The notes under the pieces: generated by a model
The model's input: only the letters and a program-made list of their open reading frames with translations
What the model was told of the DNA's origin: nothing
The model's database searches: none
NCBI GenBank assembly: GCA_016866735.1
Contig: VGLL01000001.1
Coordinates: 1-60,671 of the forward strand
Direction of reading: 5' to 3'
DNA length: 60,671 bases
Source: Candidatus Shapirobacteria bacterium
Lineage (GTDB): Bacteria; Patescibacteriota; Microgenomatia; VGLL01
Position numbers and translations under genes: made by a program
Shown: positions 8,230 through 16,044 of the stretch, one piece after another
Position numbering within the stretch: the first letter of the stretch is position 1
Layout of the letters: each line of letters starts with the position of its first letter

Positions 8230-8934
8230 ATGATCGAGAAGTCGCCTGCGATTGAACAGCTGCTTTACCAATATACTCATCTTCCGATTGGCGGAAAGAA
8301 GATTAGATGCCCTTATTGGATGGACAAAATAAAAAAGGGGATTTGCGGGCCATCTGGCGGGAAGGGGAGTCCTGAGCAGATTGTTGAGGCCACTTTGATG
8401 GCAGCCAAGAAAGAGGGTATTAATTTAGACGAGCTTTCTACAAAACAAATAAAAGCCTTCATGAAGAGAAACCGGATTGGTATTGATTGTTCGGGTTTGG
8501 CTTTCAATCTTCTCAACGTTCTGGACAAAGAAAAAGGCGGCAAAGGCCTAGCCGAGAAGATTCCGGGAGCAAAAGGGAAATTTCTAGTGAGAGCTAATGT
8601 AAGAATGCTAACCGATCGAAACGTTTCCATGCCGGTTAGTTCGGTTTCCGATATTAAAATAGGCGATATGATTAGGCTCCGAGGCGGCAGGCATATCGCA
8701 GTGGTGGCTGCAGTGAAAAAAAGCCGTAGCGGGAAAATCACCGAAATTACTTACACTCATTCATCACCCAAAACAGCAGTTAGCGGGGTTCACTCGGCGA
8801 AGATCAAGGTTAAGGACGAAGCCAGGAGATTAGAAAATCAGGAGTGGCTGGAGGAAACCAAAGACGACAAAAACTATGGCAAGTTTGCCTTTTCTCCCCT
8901 ACGCGGCGATGGAGTAAGAAGGTTCAAGCTATAA
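8230..8934 (+). CDS. NlpC/P60-like cysteine peptidase-fold protein
   Basis: 234 residues without signal peptide or membrane segment. GIDCSGLAFN (Cys87), then GDMIRLRGGRHIAVV (His155) and YTHSS (His near 176) follow the Cys-His-polar order of NlpC/P60 enzymes, which cleave stem peptides, or related CHAP amidases. A cytoplasmic location is odd for a wall hydrolase; it might act on precursors, or be exported by another route. No known subfamily is recognised. Position between mraY and the LysW-like gene suits a wall-related role, which is inference. Confidence 0.6.
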   Translation: MIEKSPAIEQLLYQYTHLPIGGKKIRCPYWMDKIKKGICGPSGGKGSPEQIVEATLMAAKKEGINLDELSTKQIKAFMKRNRIGIDCSGLAFNLLNVLDKEKGGKGLAEKIPGAKGKFLVRANVRMLTDRNVSMPVSSVSDIKIGDMIRLRGGRHIAVVAAVKKSRSGKITEITYTHSSPKTAVSGVHSAKIKVKDEARRLENQEWLEETKDDKNYGKFAFSPLRGDGVRRFKL

Positions 8935-8939
8935 TTTCT

Positions 8940-9092
8940 TTACTTCTCTTCTTCGATCAGCAAGACCCGAGGCGGGTCAAGGCTGACTATCTCCATTTCT
9001 GCCCCACAGTTCTCGCACTCGATAATTTCGCCGACCTCGGCATCTCCGGAGACGAGAACTTCTTTCTGACAGTCAGGACATTTGACAGTCAT
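8940..9092 (-). CDS. LysW-like small zinc-ribbon protein
   Basis: 50 residues from ATG 9092; a longer frame to 9134 would overlap the divergent gene. Two CxxC pairs (CPDC and CENC) flank GEIIE, followed by GAEMEIVSLDPPR. This closely resembles LysW/ArgW, the amino-group carrier protein of lysine/arginine synthesis in Thermus and archaea, which has CPxC, CxDC and VVSLDPLR. The family's C-terminal EDWGE, whose last Glu carries the substrate, is missing: this protein ends IEEEK. It is therefore a LysW relative with an altered tail, or just a zinc ribbon. It is divergent from the PLP/ATP-grasp pair, start codons about 20 bases apart. Confidence 0.65.
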   Translation of the reverse strand: MTVKCPDCQKEVLVSGDAEVGEIIECENCGAEMEIVSLDPPRVLLIEEEK

Positions 9093-9107
9093 ACTGAATG
9101 GTATAAT
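9082..9107 (+). promoter_or_regulatory. extended -10 promoter for the PLP/ATP-grasp operon, leaderless
   Basis: A perfect TATAAT (9102-9107) preceded by TGG gives an extended -10. TTGACA at 9082-9087 is perfect but only 14 bases away. The start codon at 9114 begins 6 bases after the -10 box, so transcription should start at the ATG. The -35 lies within the first codons of the divergent LysW-like gene. Confidence 0.65.
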
Positions 9108-9113
9108 TGAAGC

Positions 9114-9989
9114 ATGGCTCAAAAAATTAGTCAAGAGGCAAGCTTAGCTTGTCAAGTGGGGAATACCAGAGAAGTTTTAGTCGAAGGAATAATTTTGAAG
9201 AGAGAGGACGAAAATCCCACCGGTTCAATTAAGGACAGGGGAATTTCTTATCAAATTGATCAAGCAGAGGAAAGAGGTTTGAGTGATTTGGTTCTTTCTT
9301 CTTCGGGAAATGCGGCCATCTCCGCGGCCTATTTTTGCAGGCGGGCAGGAATTAATCTATCTATATTTGTTTCCCCTAAAATAAGTAAAGTAAAGCTAAA
9401 GAGGATAAGGGGTTTGGGAATCACGGTTTTTCAAACTCCGCGGCCGATTAGCGGAGCGATAAGATTTGCCAAAGAGAACGGTTTTTTGAATTTGAGACCA
9501 TCCGCTGCCGCAGATGGGCCCGTTGGTTACCAATCTATTGCCGCGGAGATATTTGATAGGTGGGGGAAAATTGATTCGATTTTCTTACCTGTTTCCAGTG
9601 GCACAACCTTGGTGGGTGTCGCCGAAGGGTTTAAAAAACTAGGTTTTCTGCCGCAAATTCATGCCGTCCAAACTGCGGCTATTTGCCCCATTGCCGGTAA
9701 GTTTGACCAAGACTTCGTTCCCGTCAAGTCTAGTCTAACTTCCGCCTTAGTGGCCAAATTCTTGCCCAGAAAGAAACAGGTGTTAGAATTAATCAGAAAG
9801 TCAGGTGGCTGGGGGTGGGCAATTTCCGACGAAGAAATTACCCAAGCCGATGTTTGGCTCAAAGAGAGGGGAATAAGTACTTCCTTTGAGGGGACAGCGG
9901 CCCTGGCTGGAGTTTTTAAGGCAAGACGGAAGCATTGGTCTTTAGGAGAAAAGATTGTTTGCCTTTTAACTGGAAAGAAATATGATTAG
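9114..9989 (+). CDS. PLP-dependent fold-type II enzyme (threonine synthase/cysteine synthase-like)
   Basis: 291 residues. KREDENPTGSIKDRG contains the PLP-binding Lys40, SSSGNAA (about 62-68) contacts the cofactor, and PVSSGTT is the phosphate-binding loop. Family members perform beta- or gamma-replacement or elimination on amino acids (threonine synthase, cysteine synthase, SbnA-type diaminopropionate synthesis, dehydratases). It is shorter than typical threonine synthase (above 350 residues) and lacks its N-terminal part. It overlaps the ATP-grasp gene by 8 bases, so both act together. The substrate is unknown. Confidence 0.8.
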   Translation: MAQKISQEASLACQVGNTREVLVEGIILKREDENPTGSIKDRGISYQIDQAEERGLSDLVLSSSGNAAISAAYFCRRAGINLSIFVSPKISKVKLKRIRGLGITVFQTPRPISGAIRFAKENGFLNLRPSAAADGPVGYQSIAAEIFDRWGKIDSIFLPVSSGTTLVGVAEGFKKLGFLPQIHAVQTAAICPIAGKFDQDFVPVKSSLTSALVAKFLPRKKQVLELIRKSGGWGWAISDEEITQADVWLKERGISTSFEGTAALAGVFKARRKHWSLGEKIVCLLTGKKYD

Positions 9990-11301
9990 CGAACCCATAT
10001 TCTACTTAACTAATGATGTTAGCCACGGAATTGGCGTAGAAAAGTTACTGCCAAATTATCATATTATTTGCATTGACGATCACCCGTTAGTTACCTCTCT
10101 AATAGAGGCTGGGGTAAGGGTTTTGTGCCTCGAGAGACTTTTAAAAAGGAAAAATATAATCTTTCGGAGTAGCGGCAAGCTTTTAGAGCAGCCTGAAGTG
10201 GCAAACTATATAAAAGAAAATTCGGGTAGTAAGACGCCGAATATTCTTTATTTTAAACCCTCACCCAAAATTGACTCGCTTTGTCGAAAAAGGGGTTACC
10301 GGCGACTGGGCAACACGGCGTCATTGAATAGGATTTTTGAAGACAAAATTTCGTTTTACAAGATTTGCCACACCCTTGGGTTAGCTATTCCGCCGGGCCA
10401 AGTGGCTAACTTGGCTAAGGCAGACTTTCGAGATTTAAAAGAAAAGTATGGCCCAAAAGTAGTGATCCAATTTGGTCGGGGTTGGGCGGGATCAACCACT
10501 TTCTTTATTACCGATGCAGACCAGTTTAATAGACTAAAGTGCCGTTTCGGTAATTTGGAAGCGAAAATAACGAAATTTATAAACGGAAAAACTGTTCTTA
10601 ATAATTGTTGCGTCACTAGAAACGAGGTTTTAATAGGCCAGCCAGCGGAGCAGATACCAAGGATTTCGGATTTTACCGCCAAAGAAGGGGCAACCTGCGG
10701 CCGTATTTGGCCGGCGAGCCTTAATCGGGATCAAGTTTTACAGCTTGAAGAGATAACAAGGACCACTGGTGAATATATGCGCCAAAAAGGTTATTTGGGT
10801 TATTTTGGCCTTGATTTTCTTCTTTCCGAAGAGGGGGAAATCTATCTTTCCGAAAATAACGCTCGCTTTACCGCCTCCGCACCGTTTTACAGTAAGCTGG
10901 AGATAAAGAATGGGAGCTTGCCAATGGCGCTCTACCATATTTCGGTATTTCTCGGTGGTCCAGAAAATATGATAAAGTGGCAAAGAAAAGAGGTAACAGG
11001 GAGTGAAATCGTGGTTAGAAATAATCGTTCCTTGCCGATCACGATTAAGAAAGATTTTCAACCAGGGATATATAAGTTATGCAATTCCCTACCAAAGCCG
11101 GTGCGATCGGATTATGATGTTGGCGGCGCAAAGTCTGAGAGCGAGTTTTTCTTAACGGCAGCCGCTTACGGCAGAATCGTCAATCCCGAGATGGAGCTGG
11201 CCCGCCTAGACACTTTTGCATCCGTTAGAGAAAAAGATGGTAAACTTGCTGATTGGGCTATTAATTTGTTAAAACGTCTTAAAAAAGACCTAGCGGGCTG
11301 A
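9982..11301 (+). CDS. ATP-grasp ligase of unknown substrate
   Basis: 439 residues. The centre shows an ATP-grasp fold: VVIQFGRGWAGSTTFF as the nucleotide loop and GYFGLDFLLSEEGEIYLSENNAR as the metal-binding strand with Glu/Asn ligands. The N-terminal 110 residues look like a pre-ATP-grasp domain. Such enzymes join a carboxylate to an amine or thiol through an acyl phosphate. The 8-base overlap with the PLP gene and position between mraY and ftsW, where murD usually lies, suggest it may attach the PLP enzyme's product to a carrier or wall precursor. This is inference; no subfamily is recognised. Confidence 0.75.
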   Translation: MISEPIFYLTNDVSHGIGVEKLLPNYHIICIDDHPLVTSLIEAGVRVLCLERLLKRKNIIFRSSGKLLEQPEVANYIKENSGSKTPNILYFKPSPKIDSLCRKRGYRRLGNTASLNRIFEDKISFYKICHTLGLAIPPGQVANLAKADFRDLKEKYGPKVVIQFGRGWAGSTTFFITDADQFNRLKCRFGNLEAKITKFINGKTVLNNCCVTRNEVLIGQPAEQIPRISDFTAKEGATCGRIWPASLNRDQVLQLEEITRTTGEYMRQKGYLGYFGLDFLLSEEGEIYLSENNARFTASAPFYSKLEIKNGSLPMALYHISVFLGGPENMIKWQRKEVTGSEIVVRNNRSLPITIKKDFQPGIYKLCNSLPKPVRSDYDVGGAKSESEFFLTAAAYGRIVNPEMELARLDTFASVREKDGKLADWAINLLKRLKKDLAG

Positions 11302-11306
11302 TGTAG

Positions 11307-12398
11307 ATGGCTATTTTGAAATCGCAGAGAAAAAAAATCGACTGGCCGTTACTGGTTCTTTGTCTGGGAGTAGTTCTCTTCGGACTCTTAGCGATTCTTG
11401 ACGCCTCGGAGGCGATCGCCCTAAGGGACTTTGGCGACAGGTTCTATTTTTTCCGTCTCCAGGCGAGCTGGGCGGCGATAGGCTTTTTTTCCATGATTGT
11501 CTTAAGCAGGATAGATTATCATCTAGTAAGCAAGTTTTCATTTCCCCTACTTCTGGTGGCCACTCTTTTCCTGGTGGCCGTCCTATTGCCCGGAATTGGC
11601 GTTAAAGCTCTTGGCGCTCGGCGATGGCTAGGGCTTGGCCCTATTGGATTTCAGCCTGCCGATCTGGTTAAGCTTAGTCTCGTAATTTACCTTTCCTCGA
11701 TTCTTAGCAAAAGAAAAAGCCTGGCGATGGTTTTAATAATTCTTTTTCTTTTTGGTGGTTTGATAATGGCCCAGCCGGACCTAGGAACAACGGCGATCGT
11801 TTTTGGCATCGGCCTTAGCCTTTTTTTTGTTGCCGGAGGCTCTTTGTCGCATCTTTTTGTTCTGGGCGGCCTAGCAAGTTTTTTTGGCTTAATGATGATA
11901 TTAACCTCGACCTACCGCCGGTTCCGCCTGTTAACCTTTCTCGATCCGACAATTGACCCCCTGGGTATTTCCTATCATTCCCGCCAAATACTTTTGGCTC
12001 TTGGCTCGGGTGGGTTTTTTGGCTTGGGGCCAGGTCAGTCCAGGCAGAAACTTGAATACTTGCCAGAAGTGGCGACTGATTCGATATTCGCGGTGGTTGC
12101 CGAGGAGATGGGATTTTTGGGCGGGGCGATTTTGATATTGGCTCTTTTTCTAATCATTGCGCGGTTGTGGCGGGTTGCCAGCAATGCACCGGACGAGACA
12201 GGCAGGCTTTTGGTTGTGGGCGTGGCCTCTTGGGTGGCGATACAAACTATAGTTAATTTGGGGGCAATGACTGCCCTTTTTCCCCTCACTGGAGTGCCAT
12301 TGCCATTTGTTTCATATGGCGGTTCTTCTTTGGTCCTTCTTTTGAGCGGAGTTGGTATTGCCCTGAACGTTTCAGAAAAGAAAATTAAGCAAAAATGA
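11307..12398 (+). CDS. ftsW: FtsW/RodA-family lipid II polymerase
   Basis: 363 residues with eight to ten membrane segments. SEDS proteins polymerise lipid II glycans outside the membrane. Visible: GARRWLGLGPIGFQPADLVKL, AQPDLGTT, the loop GPGQSRQKLEYLPEVATDSIFAVVAEE (catalytic Asp region) and PLPFVSYGGSS near the end. The order ftsW-murG-ftsQ-ftsA points to division-specific FtsW over RodA. It ends in a 4-base overlap with murG. Confidence 0.92.
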   Translation: MAILKSQRKKIDWPLLVLCLGVVLFGLLAILDASEAIALRDFGDRFYFFRLQASWAAIGFFSMIVLSRIDYHLVSKFSFPLLLVATLFLVAVLLPGIGVKALGARRWLGLGPIGFQPADLVKLSLVIYLSSILSKRKSLAMVLIILFLFGGLIMAQPDLGTTAIVFGIGLSLFFVAGGSLSHLFVLGGLASFFGLMMILTSTYRRFRLLTFLDPTIDPLGISYHSRQILLALGSGGFFGLGPGQSRQKLEYLPEVATDSIFAVVAEEMGFLGGAILILALFLIIARLWRVASNAPDETGRLLVVGVASWVAIQTIVNLGAMTALFPLTGVPLPFVSYGGSSLVLLLSGVGIALNVSEKKIKQK

Positions 12399-13579
12399 CG
12401 GACAAAACAATTGTCATCACCGGTGGCCATCTCACTCCTGCCCAGGCAGTCATGGAGGAGTTGCAAAAAGGAGACTGGCAAATTTACTATTTCGGGCGCG
12501 AGTTTTCTCTTGAGGGCAGTCGAATTCCTTCCGTGGAATCGCAAGTTGTTCCTCGAATGGGAGTGAGGTTTATTGGTTTCCCCGCCGGCCGGCTCCAGCG
12601 GCGGCTTACCAGAGAAACTATACCGGCACTTTTGCGCATTCCCGCCGGTTTTTTTAGTGCTTTTTCTAAGCTTTGGCAGCTAAGACCCAGAGTGATCCTT
12701 TCTTTCGGTGGATATGTTTCGGTGCCGGTAGTTCTGGCTGGCTGGTTGCTAAGAATTCCCATTTTGACTCACGAGCAAACAAGAGTGTTCGGTTTAGCCA
12801 GTAAAATCAACTCCTTTTTGTCCAAGAAAGTCTTGGTGTCGTATTCAGAAAGTATAAAATTTTTTTCAAAGAAAAAAGTCATTTTAACCGGCAATCCCTT
12901 AAGGGAGGAAATATTCAACTATCAGCTATCCCGCCAAAGGCCCGCTTCGCAGCGAGACGAGCGAGGCTCGCCAGGGGCGGCGACTATTAGCAATCAGCTA
13001 TCGAGAGAAAAGCTGCCACTAATTTATATTACTGGCGGCAATCAGGGAGGACAGGTTATTAATCGGGCAGTCGAAGAGATTCTGCCACAGCTTTTAATTA
13101 AATATCGCCTTGTCCATCAGGTAGGGGGGCTGGATTATGAAAAGTTCAAAGCTCACCAAGTCGGACTTGGACAAAGTTCAAAGCTCAAAACTCCTCTCGG
13201 GGAGCGATATTTTGTTACGTCATATGTTGAGGCAAAAGATATTGGGTGGGTTTTAAATAGCGCCAGCCTGGTGGTTTCTCGGGCGGGGGCAAACATTACG
13301 AGCGAGTTGGCGGCTCTTGGGAAACCAGCGATTTTAATTCCCATACCCTGGAGCTCTCAAAATGAACAGGAAGAGAATGCCAAAGCCTTAGTTGAAGCAG
13401 GGATAGCCGTTATCCTTGAAGAGGGGCAACTTAGTGGGAAAAAATTATTACGGGCGATTGAGATGATGATGACTAATCTCTCAAGATACGAAAATTGCGG
13501 TAAAAAGACTAAGGCCCTGGCCTTACTTGGCGCGGCGCCGCGAATCGTCGCCGAAATAGAAAAATGTCTAGAGAGATAA
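12395..13579 (+). CDS. murG: UDP-GlcNAc--lipid I GlcNAc transferase, with in-frame repeat insertion
   Basis: 394 residues. MurG adds GlcNAc to lipid I at the inner face of the membrane, giving lipid II. Visible: ITGGHLTPA (family GGTGGHxxPA, altered), SFGGYVSVP, LTHEQTRVFGLA, YITGGNQGGQVIN and RAGANITSELAALGKPAILIPIPWSSQNEQEENA. Around residues 176-200 an in-frame insert adds about 24 residues between the two halves (see the repeat at 12921-13002). The start overlaps ftsW and the stop region overlaps the ftsQ-like gene. The altered GGTGGH loop is worth noting. Confidence 0.9.
   Translation: MTDKTIVITGGHLTPAQAVMEELQKGDWQIYYFGREFSLEGSRIPSVESQVVPRMGVRFIGFPAGRLQRRLTRETIPALLRIPAGFFSAFSKLWQLRPRVILSFGGYVSVPVVLAGWLLRIPILTHEQTRVFGLASKINSFLSKKVLVSYSESIKFFSKKKVILTGNPLREEIFNYQLSRQRPASQRDERGSPGAATISNQLSREKLPLIYITGGNQGGQVINRAVEEILPQLLIKYRLVHQVGGLDYEKFKAHQVGLGQSSKLKTPLGERYFVTSYVEAKDIGWVLNSASLVVSRAGANITSELAALGKPAILIPIPWSSQNEQEENAKALVEAGIAVILEEGQLSGKKLLRAIEMMMTNLSRYENCGKKTKALALLGAAPRIVAEIEKCLER
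12921..13002. repeat. palindromic element inserted in frame within murG
   Basis: A 10-base direct repeat ATCAGCTATC occurs at 12921-12930 and 12993-13002. Between them lies a GC-rich imperfect palindrome (CCGCC...GGCGG, 12931-12980). The repeat-to-repeat distance is 72 bases, exactly 24 codons, so the frame is kept. This is the layout of a small mobile palindrome with target duplication, comparable to Rickettsia palindromic elements. Confidence 0.7.
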
Positions 13580-13968
13580 AAAAAAGAAAGAGGATTTTAG
13601 TCGGCTTATGCTTCATCTTCCTAATATTGTCGTGTTTTATTCTTTCCCGAGCAAAGCAACTTAGCCTTTCTTTCAGGGAGGATAAACTGGCTGAACCAAT
13701 TCAAGAAAAGACTCAGGAGGAAAAGTTCTTGGAAAAAATAAGGTTGGGGCTAGCTGATCCGGAACTCACCCTCGTGGGTGAGCCCGAAATAACAGCAAGT
13801 AGTCTCGTGGCAACGTTTTCGGGAGGGCTAGTGGTAATATTTTCTACGAAACGCGAACCGCAAGCTCAGGCCGACTCTTTACAATTTATAATCACCCGGG
13901 CTAAAATAGAAGGCAGAAGTCCAAAGAGGATCGATTTAAGGTTTAACAAGCCAGTGGTGACTTTTTAA
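13564..13968 (+). CDS. ftsQ: short FtsQ/DivIB-like division protein
   Basis: 134 residues: a basic N terminus, one membrane segment at about 11-28, and an outside part ending RSPKRIDLRFNKPVVTF. That ending matches the last beta strand of FtsQ/DivIB (IDLRF), and the place between murG and ftsA is the classical ftsQ slot. It is about half the usual length and the POTRA domain is not recognisable. In the divisome FtsQ links early proteins to FtsW/FtsI. The identity rests mainly on position and the C-terminal motif. Confidence 0.6.
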   Translation: MSREIKKRKRILVGLCFIFLILSCFILSRAKQLSLSFREDKLAEPIQEKTQEEKFLEKIRLGLADPELTLVGEPEITASSLVATFSGGLVVIFSTKREPQAQADSLQFIITRAKIEGRSPKRIDLRFNKPVVTF

Positions 13969-13970
13969 CT

Positions 13971-15293
13971 ATGGCCCATTCTAAAATTATTGCCGGAATC
14001 GACATAGGCTCTTCCAAGATTGCAACTATTATTGCTCAGGCTGGCCCCGACGAAGAACGGGTAAGTGTTATTGGGGCCGCCTCCGCCCCGTCGGCCGGGA
14101 TTCGGAAAGGACAGGTTATTGACATCGAGGGGGCCAGCTCAGCCATTATTGCTAGCGTGGAAGCTGCCGAGAGAATGGCTGGCTACTCGCTTAGTCGCAC
14201 TCTCGTTTCCGTGGGAGGGGCTCACATCAGTTCGCAAAATTCGCATGGGGTAGTAGCCGTTGCGGAGCCCGAAGGCGAGATTACTCCTAGCGATGTGGAG
14301 CGAGTTATCGAGGCGGCTCGGGCCGTTTCTCTCCCTTCCTCGAGAGAAATAGTTCACTGCATTCCTCGTCAGTTTACAGTGGATGGCCAAGAAGGAGTTT
14401 CTGATCCTCTCGGAATGAACGGCGTCAGATTAGAAGTCGAAACGCACATTGTTTCTGGTTCTGCCACAGCGATGCGTAATCTAGAGAAGTGTATCGCTGA
14501 AGTGGGGGCTGATATTGAAGGATTGGTTTTTTCCGGGCTGGCAGCGGCCGAAAGCGTGCTCACTCCTACGGAAAAGGAACTGGGAGTAATCCTGGTCGAT
14601 TTGGGAGGAGGGACCACCGATTTGGTCATTTTTGTTGAGGGATTTCCGGTCTACTCATCGGTTTTACCGATTGGGGCAAAAAACGTTACGAATGATTTAG
14701 CAATTGGCTTGCGTCTTTCTTTAGAGAGCGCCGAAAAATTAAAAGTTGCCTTATCGCAGAAGAGGAAAGAAGTCGTCTCTTTGCCAGACACAGAACAATC
14801 AGAAGAAAAAAAGGCAGAGTCTGCCAAGAAAGAAGACGAAATTGACCTGAACTCCTTGGGTATTTTTGAGGAGACGAGAACGGTTTCGCGAAGAACACTT
14901 ACAGAAGGAATAATTAAGCCGCGGTTGAATGAGATTTTTACGATGGTGGGATTAGAAATAAATAAAAGCGGCTTTGCCGGGATGACGCCTTCGGGAATTG
15001 TCATCTGCGGCGGCGGGGCAGAGACCGTAGGTTTGATAGAGGCCGCCAAGAGGACGCTTTCCCTACCGGCGAGAGTAGGTATCCCCGTCGGTTTTGCCGG
15101 ACTGGTTGACGATATTCTGGCGCCTGCGTACGCCGCCTCTTTGGGTCTTGTTGCCTATGGCATTAAGGGGGAAGAGAGGACCAGTCGTTTTCCCAGGCTT
15201 CCTTTGTCTTCAATTGGCGAGATCGGAAAGCACCTCCCCGTCAAGGGAGTCCTTGGCAAAATTGTCAACCTCGCCAAGTCTTTCCTCCCCTAA
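13971..15293 (+). CDS. ftsA: cell division protein FtsA
   Basis: 440 residues, actin/Hsp70 fold. FtsA tethers FtsZ to the membrane. Visible: GIDIGSSKI (phosphate 1), SHGVVAV in the SHS2 domain, LVDLGGGTTDLVIF (phosphate 2), ICGGGAETVGL (adenosine) and a C-terminal amphipathic helix VLGKIVNLAKSFLP for membrane binding. An acidic/Lys-rich insert lies near 265-295. No ftsZ follows; the next gene is a tRNA on the other strand. It starts 2 bases after the ftsQ-like gene. Confidence 0.93.
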   Translation: MAHSKIIAGIDIGSSKIATIIAQAGPDEERVSVIGAASAPSAGIRKGQVIDIEGASSAIIASVEAAERMAGYSLSRTLVSVGGAHISSQNSHGVVAVAEPEGEITPSDVERVIEAARAVSLPSSREIVHCIPRQFTVDGQEGVSDPLGMNGVRLEVETHIVSGSATAMRNLEKCIAEVGADIEGLVFSGLAAAESVLTPTEKELGVILVDLGGGTTDLVIFVEGFPVYSSVLPIGAKNVTNDLAIGLRLSLESAEKLKVALSQKRKEVVSLPDTEQSEEKKAESAKKEDEIDLNSLGIFEETRTVSRRTLTEGIIKPRLNEIFTMVGLEINKSGFAGMTPSGIVICGGGAETVGLIEAAKRTLSLPARVGIPVGFAGLVDDILAPAYAASLGLVAYGIKGEERTSRFPRLPLSSIGEIGKHLPVKGVLGKIVNLAKSFLP

Positions 15294-15295
15294 GG

Positions 15296-15366
15296 AGCGG
15301 GATAGCGGAATCGAACCGCCTTCTCCACCTTGGGAAGGTGGCATACTACCGGTGTACTAATCCCGC
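15296..15366 (-). tRNA. tRNA-Gly (anticodon CCC)
   Basis: On the minus strand the gene folds as a cloverleaf: acceptor GCGGGAT/ATCCCGC, anticodon stem CCACC/GGTGG with loop TTCCCAA (anticodon CCC), T loop TTCGATT and discriminator U as normal for tRNA-Gly. CCA is not fully encoded. It lies 2 bases after the ftsA stop, convergent with it. Confidence 0.93.
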
Positions 15367-15377
15367 GATAACCGAGA

Positions 15378-15974
15378 TTATCTAACTAATTTTAGCACAT
15401 TTCCCGGATGGATTAGGTTGGGATTAGCGAGCTTATTGGCTTTGGCAATTTGTGACCATTTAAAGCCATCCTGATAGGCCCTAACGGCAATTTTCCAAAG
15501 ACTGTCTCCCTTAACCACGGTGTATTCCGTACCGCCTATCGGCTCGGCAGCTAGTAAGCCGCCCTTAGCTGTCTCTGTAGCCTGGACTACTGGCTGGCGA
15601 ACTTCTGCTTTAGGAATTCTCAGCTCCTGTCCTGCCAAAATTTTTTCCGGTCCTTTGAGGCCATTTTCCCGGGCGATGTCAACCCAATTATATCCCGAGC
15701 CATAAAACCTTAGGGCGATCTTCCAAAGACTATCACCCTTTTCGGTTTTATAGGTAATGGGCAATTCAGAGGAAACCGGCGATGGTGTGTTAGCAGGAGT
15801 AATGCTCGATGGCGTTTCTGGCCTTAGAAATGGTAAGCTCGGCCCCGTTATGCGGTTGATGCCGCGAAAATAGTTGAATAGCAAAAGACCGATTACAACA
15901 ACGACCAGAGTGCCCAAAACCACGCTTATGGCGCCCTCGGCTAACTTAAGACCCTTCAAAATATTTTTAATTGT
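15378..15974 (-). CDS. membrane-anchored protein with two LysM domains
   Basis: About 198 residues from ATG 15974; an in-frame GTG at 15995 adds 7 residues, but it lies inside the AAAGGGGGTGA Shine-Dalgarno. Layout: short cytoplasmic start, one membrane segment (VVLGTLVVVVIGLLLF), a Pro/Ser/Thr linker, and two LysM domains, each with KGDSLWKIA...IA..N.L...I..G..L.I. LysM binds GlcNAc in peptidoglycan, so the protein likely links membrane and wall. No catalytic domain is attached. Confidence 0.88.
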   Translation of the reverse strand, partial: TIKNILKGLKLAEGAISVVLGTLVVVVIGLLLFNYFRGINRITGPSLPFLRPETPSSITPANTPSPVSSELPITYKTEKGDSLWKIALRFYGSGYNWVDIARENGLKGPEKILAGQELRIPKAEVRQPVVQATETAKGGLLAAEPIGGTEYTVVKGDSLWKIAVRAYQDGFKWSQIAKANKLANPNLIHPGNVLKLVR

Positions 15975-16044
15975 CATGATACCTGCCTTATTCACCCCCT
16001 TTCGGGCAGATTTTTTGGGCAGGTTTTGATAACCAAGTCAGAAT

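Noticed and set aside
9093..9134. N-terminal extension of the LysW-like protein
   Set aside because: It would overlap the divergent PLP gene, and LysW proteins start just before the first CxxC pair.
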